From contig GG745366.1 in assembly GCA_000151295.1 (NCBI GenBank), positions 270,739 through 334,738 of the forward strand: a DNA stretch of 64,000 bases, given 5' to 3'. This document shows positions 57,073-64,000 of the stretch, one piece after another (the stretch's first letter is position 1; every line of letters starts with the position of its first letter). The notes beneath the pieces were generated by a model. That model searched no databases. It was not told the origin of the DNA and was given only the letters and a program-made list of their open reading frames with translations. Made by a program: the position numbers and the translations under genes. The stretch comes from Allomyces macrogynus ATCC 38327 (Eukaryota > Blastocladiomycota > Blastocladiomycetes > Blastocladiales > Blastocladiaceae).

Positions 57073-60032
57073 ATGCTTTCGCACGGCGGCGGCGGCGCCG
57101 CGCCCGCGCGCGTGCCCTTTTCCGCGCGCAAGTCCAAGAAGCAGACCGACGCCAAGGGGTTCACGCTCATGACTCTGCCCTACCTCGTCGAGCTCGCCAA
57201 GGAGCAAAAGGGCTATGTGACGCCTGCGCTCAACGATCATTTGTACCTGCACTTCAAGGGTTCGTTGTTGTTGCTCGAAAGAGGTGGATCGGGTCAATGA
57301 ATGCTGACGGACATGTAAAAATGCTAGGATTCGCGCAGATCTCCGAGGACATTGCGCAGTACTCGGGGCTCAAAACGCTCTGGCTCGAGGGCAATGCGCT
57401 GTCGGAGCTGCGGTACCTCGGTACGCATTGTCAACGATCCAGATCATTTCTCGAAATCACCATCACTAATCGCCCCCGCCTCCCCCATTAACCAGACGCG
57501 CTCACCGAGCTCAAGTGCCTCTACATCCAAGAAAATGTCTTCGAGCACCTCGACGGCATTTCGCGGCTCGTCAACCTGACCATCCTCAACGTCTCCAACA
57601 ACCTGCTTACCGCCTTGCCCGCGGAACTCGCCGATCTGCCGCACCTCGCGTCGCTGCACGCGTCCAACAACAAGCTCATCGCCGTCGACTCCGTCGCCGT
57701 CCTCGCGCGCTGCGCGCAACTCTCGGTCGTCGACCTGCACCACAACCAGCTCGCCGACACGCGCGTCGTGACCGACGTCCTCTACGCGATGCCGTCGCTC
57801 GCGGTCCTCACTCTGCACCACAACCCGGTCACGCAAGCCGTCGCGCACTACCGCCGCAACTTCATCATTCACGTGCTGACGCTGACGTACCTCGACGACC
57901 GGCCCGTGTCCGACAACGAGCGCGGCGCCACCGTCGCCTGGGCGCGCGGCGGGGTGGACGCGGAACGCGCCGAGCGCGACCGGCAGCGGCAGGAGGAGCG
58001 AGACGAGATGAAGCGCAATTTCGATGCACTGGCCGCGCTGCAGCGCGAGCACCGCGAGCGCCGCCGGTTGGCGGGCGAGGACGTGGATAAGGAGCCGACG
58101 TTTGCGGATCCGGCGATTCAGCGGTTCCATGACGACATGGTCGCGAAAGTCTTGGACGAGGATGCCGGGGTGAAGATTGAGGAGATCAACGACGAGGACG
58201 TGCCGGCGCTCGAGGAGGCGGGATACGGCGCGGTCCCGCAGGACGAAGAGGAGGAGGAGGTCGCGGTCCCGATCCGCGCGTCGCGCGCGATCGACGTGGC
58301 CGGGACCCGGCTCGACGCACCGGCGGCGACCGACGACGACGTGATCGACCTGACCAAGTCGATCACCGTCGACTTTGACACCAAGAAACCCGCGGCGCTC
58401 GCACGCGAGACGGTCGAGCAAGTCGAGCCGTTGCTCACCGGCCGCGCGGCGCTCTTGCGCGACATGGCCAAGCCCAAGGAGGCTGATCCCGAGCCGACGA
58501 CGACGATCAAGCGCGTCCTGATCGAGGAGATCGCCGCCGAGGACGTCGAGGACGTCGTGCCGATGCGCAACGTGCCGCTGCCGCAAGACGACGAGCGGGA
58601 TGAGGAGTTTGTGGAGCGCGACCCGTTCATGCTGCGTGCGTTCCGCAGCAAGCCCGCGGCCACGATGACAGGAACTGAGTCGCCCGCGACGCTCGCCACG
58701 TCGTCGAGCCCGTTCCCGGATCAAGTGCCGAGTACACCCGCAGCCAACGAGGAGCATACCGACACGGAATCGGCCGCGGCGCCGCCGGCGCTCGCCGCCG
58801 GGTACGAGCCGCTCCCGCTCGACTCGCCCAGCGCGGAACAGCCGGAACCCGTCGTCTGGGCGGCAGCGACGAGTCCCGCCGACCCGGCCGCCGCGTCTGC
58901 GGCGCTCCTCCTGGAACCGCTCGCCGTCGACGATGCGCTCGACGACGTGGACCTGGCGGAGCACGCGACCGAGGCCGAGACCGAGCGGCTCCTCACGGCC
59001 ACGAGTGCGGTCACGACGCCTTTGCACGAGCGCGACGTGGACGAGTTTTTTGTGCAGATGAGCCGCGACGCGACCGCGGCCATGGACGCGCGGTCCCCGA
59101 CGATCGATTCAGAGAAGACGCTCTCCCCCGGCCCGTTCACCCTGAGCCGCGAGGATACGCTCTCCCCGCCGCCGCTCGACCGCGAAGATACGATGTCTCC
59201 GGTCCCGCTGATCCCGCCGCCGCCCGCGTCCACTCCCGTCCCGCAGCTGCAGCTGCATACGCCCACGGGGTCCCGGCCGACGACGCCCTCATCATCGTCG
59301 GGGGCCTCGGCGGCGCACGCACGGAACAAGCGCGGATTGCGGCTGATCCCGGGAATCGCCGCAGGCCCGCAGCACGCTGCTTCCAGCAGTACCGACGTGC
59401 CTGACCGGTGCGCGACCCCGATCTGGGCGCTCGCGCCCGTCCCGCTCGCGCCGCACCCGACGCCCGTCAAGGAATCCCCCCGCATGGCCTTCCACGACGA
59501 CGACGCCGGATCCGTCCCGCGCGCGCCGCACGCGACCCCCGTCGCGGAACTTCAACTCCGGTTCGGTCTTGGCAGCGAAGTCCCGCACGCGCCGCCATCG
59601 ACGCCGATTGTGGAAGCGGACGTCGGCCTCGACTCGCGTCCCGGGTCGGCCGCGTCGTTCCGCGCGGGCGCGAGCGTGCCGCGCGCGCCGTACTCGACGC
59701 CGGTTGCGGAAGAAATGCCGTTTGCCGAGTTGGGCGCGGCGGATGCGGCGGTACGCCGCGTGTTTAATGCCCGCGCGATGGACGAGGGCAAGGGGCGCGG
59801 GCGGATGGCTGTGTTTGCCGCGGTGGATAGCGATGATGAGAATGAGCAAGGCAAGGTGCCGACATTGGTCGTGCGCCCAATCGCGGCGGTCGCGACGCGG
59901 CCGATCGAGTTGGGTATCGGGGTGCCCTTGCCGCGGTCGCGCACGGCAAGTCGCGACGAGGGGGTGGAGAGTGTCGAGGTCGTCGATGTGGAGGGCGCGC
60001 GTGCGGAGCGGCAGGCGACGGCCTGGCAGTGA
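57073..60032 (+). CDS. DNAAF1: Dynein axonemal assembly factor 1 (LRRC50/ODA7)
   Basis: Three exons (57073-57259, 57328-57420, 57496-60032), 938 aa. The N-terminus shows LNDHLYLHFK-GFAQIS, then leucine-rich repeats (LKTLWLEGNAL, LKCLYIQENV, LTILNVSNNLL, LSVVDLHHNQL, LAVLTLHHNPV). The LRR cap YRRNFIIHVLTLTYLDDRPV and ATVAWARGGVDAERAERDRQ are diagnostic of DNAAF1. This cytoplasmic factor is required to preassemble outer and inner dynein arms of motile flagella, so the organism must make flagellated cells. A basic coiled coil follows, then a long acidic, disordered region. The C-terminal half contains degenerate repeats: EDTLSPGP/EDTMSPVP-type units at about 59100-59215, and P-(R/H)AP-x-(S/A)TP(V/I) units at about 59440-59720. 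The tail is longer than in animal homologues. Confidence 0.93.
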
Positions 60033-60702
60033 GGAGGGGCCGAGAGGAGGGCGAGACGTAATGTGGCCGCGCTGGACGCGGTTGCTGCGCGTCGTTCGAC
60101 CCGATTTCGATTTTCGACTGATCCGACAACTGGTGGAGACTCGTGTTCTCGCTCGTTGACGCGCGCGAGCGCGCGATCTGGTTTGGTTTCTCGAGTGTGT
60201 TCTCGTTCGTTCGTTTGTGTCCATCGCAACCCATCCCTGGCTTCGATCCACAGATTCATTCCCATTTCCACTCTCACGATTCACTGCACCCATTGACATT
60301 TGTTGGCGCCGATACCGACGAGGAAAGGGGCCGCGACCTCACACGCATTGACCCGTTTGGTTTCTTTCTGATCTTGACGAGCGTTGATATGACGATTGAT
60401 TCCCGTGCACGAAACCACCTCCGTTGCCGTCGATTTGAAAAGAGCTGTCATTCTGTTCCCGTTTTTCGTGGCCGTTGGTTTGTGGTGCGCGCCATTCGAG
60501 AGAGAAAGCCCCGTTTGCGCCGCCTGCGGGGTTGTTCATGACTTGCCAACACGCCGAGACGCGTCGGGCGCTGTCGCGCACCTCTACAAAATGGACCACA
60601 CCACAATCGATCGACCTGTACCGCTCTTATCCTCTCTCTCTCTCTACCCACCCAGCGACCAACACACTCCAACCACGCGCCAAGTTCCCCATCAGCAGCA
60701 CC

Positions 60703-61032
60703 ATGTCCTACCAGCGCGACGAGTTCTCCAACATCCCCGGCAGCGGCGACCAGACGGCGACCAACTGGGGTTCCAACGACGAGTTTGCGTCGGCGCATGT
60801 CACGGGCGGCCCGGGCCACGCCGAGTCGTCGACGGCTTACTTCCCGCCGACCGAGACGAGTGGTGAGGGCCATGCCGAGTCGTCGACCGCCTACTTCCCT
60901 CCCACGGAGACGAGCGGGCCGGGTCACGCGGAATCGTCGACGGCTTACTTCCCGCCGACGGAAACGAGCGGGCCGGGCCATGCGGAATCGTCGACGGCGT
61001 ACTTCCCGCCGACGGCGACGGGCGGGTTCTAA
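60703..61032 (+). CDS. Small protein of four 18-residue repeats
   Basis: Single exon, 109 aa, start in context gcaccATGtcc after a CT-rich leader (about 60630-60650). A 35-residue head (MSYQRDEFSNIPGSGDQTAT...) is followed by four near-identical units of GPGHAESSTAYFPPTETS; the last ends PPTATGGF. No signal peptide, membrane segment or known domain. Composition (Ser/Thr/Pro/Gly, regular Tyr-Phe) suggests a disordered or structural peptide. The intact frame across all repeats and mostly synonymous differences between units argue for a real, selected protein. Function unknown. Confidence 0.7.
   Translation: MSYQRDEFSNIPGSGDQTATNWGSNDEFASAHVTGGPGHAESSTAYFPPTETSGEGHAESSTAYFPPTETSGPGHAESSTAYFPPTETSGPGHAESSTAYFPPTATGGF
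60808..61023 (+). repeat. 54-bp coding tandem repeat, four copies
   Basis: Copies start at 60808, 60862, 60916 and 60970. Differences are mostly third-position changes, plus Pro to Glu in copy 2 and the ending of copy 4. The period is a multiple of three, so copy-number change would keep the frame. Confidence 0.93.
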
Positions 61033-61624
61033 GGGTCGACGCGTTCCACGCGCGCGGGCGCGGCAAGGACGCGAGCAAGGCGTTTTGCGAATGGTCAAGT
61101 CGCGGTAGCCAGTTTTCGTTGCCAAGCCGCACCACGAGCGAGCGGGAGCCGATCGCTAGACGGTCGCGGTGACGTTTGTACCATATAACAAGGATGATCC
61201 TTTTTTACGGCCGTTTTGTGGCCGGCTGTGCCGTCGTTGGAGCGTCTTTGGCGTAGAGGGAGCGCACGCAGAGTCGCCGTTGGTCGACTCGACTCGTGTG
61301 GAGTGGCGCCGTGGACCCAGCCAGAGTGCCAAAAACAGGAGACAGGTGGTTGCCAGGTGCTTGTTCATGTGGCGCTGCTGCTCAGCCCTCATGCCGAAAC
61401 AGAGAGGGAGACGCAGCCCACGTGCGTCGTCTTCGTTCAGGGGACGACTTTTGTTTCCTTAAAAATGTCGTCTCTCTCTTCGTCGCCTTGCCCAACGACG
61501 GTGCAAGATTTTCTCCCGCTCGCGCGCCAACTCGCCCTGTTCTAGACTCGCTGCATTTGTTTTCGTCAAGAAACGCTCGCAGGTAGCACGGCCTTGCACC
61601 ATACTCGCCCACTTCGCGCACTCC

Positions 61625-63421
61625 ATGCCGCGGCCGTACTCGCCCAGCCCGGCACCGACCAGCCCATCACGTCGCTACGGCGCCGCCGCACCTTGGTCGA
61701 CCCGGCTCTTCCGCCAGCTCGGCTGGCGTAGCGGCCGCGACGACCGCGTTCCACGGCGCCACCGCGCAACTGTGCCCGTGCGCTTCACCGCCGTCGACCC
61801 GTCGTCCCCGCCCCGCAAGCCTGGTAGTGCCGACGACAGCACGATCCGACTGCTCGACGTGCCCGCACGCGTGGTCACGGGCGCCGTCGCGAGCCCGGAC
61901 CGGCGCGCATCGCCCGCAACGTCCTCCGGCGCCGCGGCGTCCGAGGACCCGTTTCTCGACGTCGAGGCCCGTGGGGCGGCAGGCGAGTACGATGACGACA
62001 ACTACGAAAGCGAGACCGACATTTCCGACATTGAGCGCGGCCGGCGCCCGCGGCGCACTTCGTCGTCGACATCGCGGTGGGGTGCGCGGTTCCGGTCATG
62101 GTCACGGAGCGCGAGCCGCACGCGATCGGCCTCGTGGAGCCCGCACCGCCGGCACCGGCCAGGGTGCTGCTGCTGTTCAGCGCGCACGTGCAAGTGGTGG
62201 ACGCGGCGCATCCTTGCGGTGGTAGTTCTTGCCGTGGTCACGTTCGGGATATACGCCCTGACCAACGCGGCGCTCTACCCGCGATTCCAAGTACTCCTCG
62301 GCGCGCTGTTTGTCGGATGGCCCGCACCGACCTCCGAGGCGCTGACCCAGTGCACGCTCGGCGACCCACGGTGCTTTGACCGAACCCGGTGCGGCACGAC
62401 TGCCGCCGACTTCCGGATTTTCGTCTACCCGCCGGACCCTGCGACGGACTCGGCGTTCCAGGGCTCGAAGTGTCAGAACCAGCAGCACGCCGCTTACCTC
62501 GCCGCGCTCCGCGCGTCGCCCTACGCGACGCCCAACGCGACCGAAGCCTGTCTGCTCTTCCCGAACTTTGATACCTCGGCGCCCGCGGGCACCTCGTCCT
62601 ACACATCCGGGTGGGCCGTGACCCGCGAACTGCGGCGGTTGCCGCACTGGTATTCCTCAACAGGAAACCTCTGGCCGGGCGCGCACCACGTGGTCATGGA
62701 ATTCAACGACCGCGACGAACTCGAGTACTACGCCGACGCGGCACTGACCTGGAAGTCGAGCGCGACCGACCGCGTCGTGCGGCCGGGGATGGACGTGGTC
62801 TTGCCGTGCGCCGAGTGCGGTGGGGACGGTCGCGCGATTACGCCGGCTGAGCGCCGGGTCCCGCCGGCGAACCGCACAACGCTGGCGTATTTCCGTGGGT
62901 CGGTCGCGTCGCATCCCATTCGCGAGCGGGTTGTCGCGCTGCACGACGGGCGCGAGATTATCGCGATTGATTCGAACCATCCGACTGACGCCGACGCGCC
63001 GGGGTACCGTGCAGGTTTGGCGAACGCCGTCTTTGGCCTGTGCCCGCGCGGGACCGGCGTACACGTGCGCCGGCTCCTGGAAGTGCTCGACGCGGGTGCG
63101 ATCCCGGTGTATTATGGCGACCACGCGGTGCTGCCGCTTGCCGATGTGCTGCCGTGGGATCAGATGGCGGTAGTGGTGCCAGAGGGCCAGGTCGACGTGA
63201 CACGCGCGATCTTGGACGGGATATCGACCGCGGAACGCGCGCGGATGCACAGGGTGGGCACGGCTGTGTTTGAGCGCGTGCTCGCGGACCCGAAGGGGCA
63301 CATGGAGCTCGCGCTCGCGGTAGCCATGTGGCACGTGTATGGCGAGCGCACGGGCGTGATTAGGGAAATTGATGCGTTGGTGCGTCGCACGGAGGTGGAG
63401 ACGGCCGCGCCAGGGAGGTAG
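61625..63421 (+). CDS. Exostosin-family (GT47) glycosyltransferase, type II membrane protein
   Basis: Single exon, 598 aa. About 190 cytoplasmic residues are Ser/Arg rich with an acidic cluster (EYDDDNYESETDISDIERG). One membrane segment follows (LAVVVLAVVTFGIYALTNAA), then a lumenal catalytic region. The exostosin pattern is visible: CFDRTRCG, FRIFVYPP, PNATEACLLFPNFDTS, PGAHHVVMEFNDRDELEYY, MDVVLPCAECGG, RTTLAYFRGS and FGLCPRGTGVHVRRLLEVLD followed by AGAIPVYYGD. GT47 enzymes sit in the Golgi and transfer sugars such as glucuronic acid, GlcNAc or galactose from nucleotide sugars to glycans. The acceptor here is unknown. The cytoplasmic tail is much longer than in typical GT47 proteins, and its acidic cluster could be a sorting signal. 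The 3' end overlaps the open frame of the minus-strand gene. Confidence 0.85.
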   Translation: MPRPYSPSPAPTSPSRRYGAAAPWSTRLFRQLGWRSGRDDRVPRRHRATVPVRFTAVDPSSPPRKPGSADDSTIRLLDVPARVVTGAVASPDRRASPATSSGAAASEDPFLDVEARGAAGEYDDDNYESETDISDIERGRRPRRTSSSTSRWGARFRSWSRSASRTRSASWSPHRRHRPGCCCCSARTCKWWTRRILAVVVLAVVTFGIYALTNAALYPRFQVLLGALFVGWPAPTSEALTQCTLGDPRCFDRTRCGTTAADFRIFVYPPDPATDSAFQGSKCQNQQHAAYLAALRASPYATPNATEACLLFPNFDTSAPAGTSSYTSGWAVTRELRRLPHWYSSTGNLWPGAHHVVMEFNDRDELEYYADAALTWKSSATDRVVRPGMDVVLPCAECGGDGRAITPAERRVPPANRTTLAYFRGSVASHPIRERVVALHDGREIIAIDSNHPTDADAPGYRAGLANAVFGLCPRGTGVHVRRLLEVLDAGAIPVYYGDHAVLPLADVLPWDQMAVVVPEGQVDVTRAILDGISTAERARMHRVGTAVFERVLADPKGHMELALAVAMWHVYGERTGVIREIDALVRRTEVETAAPGR

Positions 63422-63991
63422 ACTCGACACGTAATGCGTAGTGGCGAGTGCTGGAAGCGCTTTCCTTTGCATTGGAAATCTGGTAGTAATGAATATACCT
63501 GACTTTATTTGCAATCTCATCCTGGGGCGGGGAAGCGCCAAGATGGGCCAGGTCGCTCGCGAATACGGCCTCGACGGCCGCGATTTTCTCGTCCAGCACG
63601 CCCTTGACCTCACGCGCATTCAAAATCACGTCGTCCACCACGTCGAGCGCAGTGCTCGCCCCGGTCAGTTCGCGAACGAGCCAGCGCTGCAACTGCGCCG
63701 CGTCATCAATGTCGGTGACAACGAGCAGATCCGCGAAAGCGATACAGTCCTTGGACTCGAGAGCCTGAGCGACAAAACGCGTGCGCTGCAAAATGCGGAG
63801 CGTGTGGATCATTTCGCGTAGCGGGGCCACTTGCTTGATGAGACGCGACGCGTGAAGGGCGTCGAGCGCCGCGAAACTCTCGCGTTCTGCGGATCGGTCG
63901 TTGGCGTCGTGATGATGCGCGAGAGTGCAGAGAAATTCGTGGTGGGTGCGAACGGCGGGCAGCAATGCGATGATGGATTGCAGTCGAGGAT
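63360..63991 (-). CDS. Unrecognised helical protein, 3' part (runs off the window)
   Basis: Partial gene entering from the right edge: an acceptor (ttaactag) at 63992 precedes the exon. The exon encodes RLQSIIALLPAVRTHHEFLC, then a charged helical region (APLREMIHTLRILQRTRFVA, CIAFADLLVVTDIDDAAQLQ, DVVDDVILNAREVKGVLDEK). The open frame runs to a stop at 63362-63360, overlapping the end of the exostosin gene by 62 bp. The last 50 codons look non-coding and contain AATAAA, so the true end may be earlier or spliced. The all-helical, Leu-rich composition suggests a subunit of a tethering or scaffold complex, but I do not recognise the family. Confidence 0.5.
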
Positions 63992-64000
63992 CTAGTTAAG

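Noticed and set aside
1..64000. CRISPR array or bacterial contamination
   Set aside because: No regularly spaced direct repeats with unique spacers; introns, TATA boxes, DNAAF1 and myosin V show a eukaryotic nuclear scaffold throughout.

Overview
The window comes from a GC-rich, intron-bearing nuclear genome. The likely source is a flagellated (zoosporic) early-diverging fungus, most plausibly Blastocladiomycota; that assignment is inference. A DNAAF1/LRRC50 axonemal dynein assembly factor (57.1-60.0 kb) requires a motile flagellum. A Kch1-type potassium transporter, a myosin V with a dilute domain, a Cps1-like M20 peptidase, a YOL098C-like M16 peptidase and Gcn4- and Msn2-like transcription factors point to fungi. 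A cyclic-nucleotide-gated (CNG) channel plus a guanylate cyclase recalls the cGMP pathway known from Blastocladiella. Introns are short (mostly 58-90 nt) and most begin GTNCG, usually GTACG. One cytosolic tRNA-Val(CAC) is present.

Layout. 0.4-5.3 kb: mitochondrial carrier (+) convergent with an M16 metallopeptidase (-). 5.3-9.4 kb: TATA-bearing promoter, HAD pyrimidine 5'-nucleotidase-like gene (+), tRNA-Val. 9.4-14.8 kb: CNG channel (-) divergent from a RING E3 gene (+). 14.9-16.8 kb: gene-poor, lower GC. 16.8-22.6 kb: receiver-domain/cyclic-nucleotide phosphodiesterase fusion (-) divergent from a membrane-anchored GH26-like enzyme (+). 22.9-26.3 kb: WrbA-type quinone reductase and M20 peptidase (both -). 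28.3-33.5 kb: coiled-coil guanylate cyclase (-) divergent from a nitronate monooxygenase (+). 33.6-39.7 kb: SCOCO-like coiled-coil protein (-) and myosin V (+). 39.8-44.3 kb: lower-GC stretch with two degraded or mis-assembled bZIP-like loci. 44.3-45.8 kb: Kch1-like transporter. 45.8-48.7 kb: gene-poor. 48.7-49.9 kb: Gcn4-like bZIP gene interrupted by a 100-N gap. 51.1-54.3 kb: acidic/proline-rich protein with a Rap1-C-like end. 55.2-63.4 kb: C2H2 factor, DNAAF1, a 54-bp-repeat protein and an exostosin-family glycosyltransferase, all (+). The last 0.6 kb holds the 3' end of an unrecognised gene (-).

The most interesting content is functional: within 22 kb lie a producer (guanylate cyclase), a destroyer (response-regulator phosphodiesterase) and an effector (CNG channel) of cyclic nucleotide signalling. 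The cyclase carries neither a rhodopsin nor a heme-NO domain but about 450 residues of coiled coil. The phosphodiesterase is fused to a phosphorylatable receiver domain, as in Dictyostelium RegA.

Two conserved genes (M16 peptidase, myosin V) each carry a single surplus G/C in a short homopolymer that breaks the frame. These are probably assembly errors, and the reader should not treat either gene as a pseudogene without checking.
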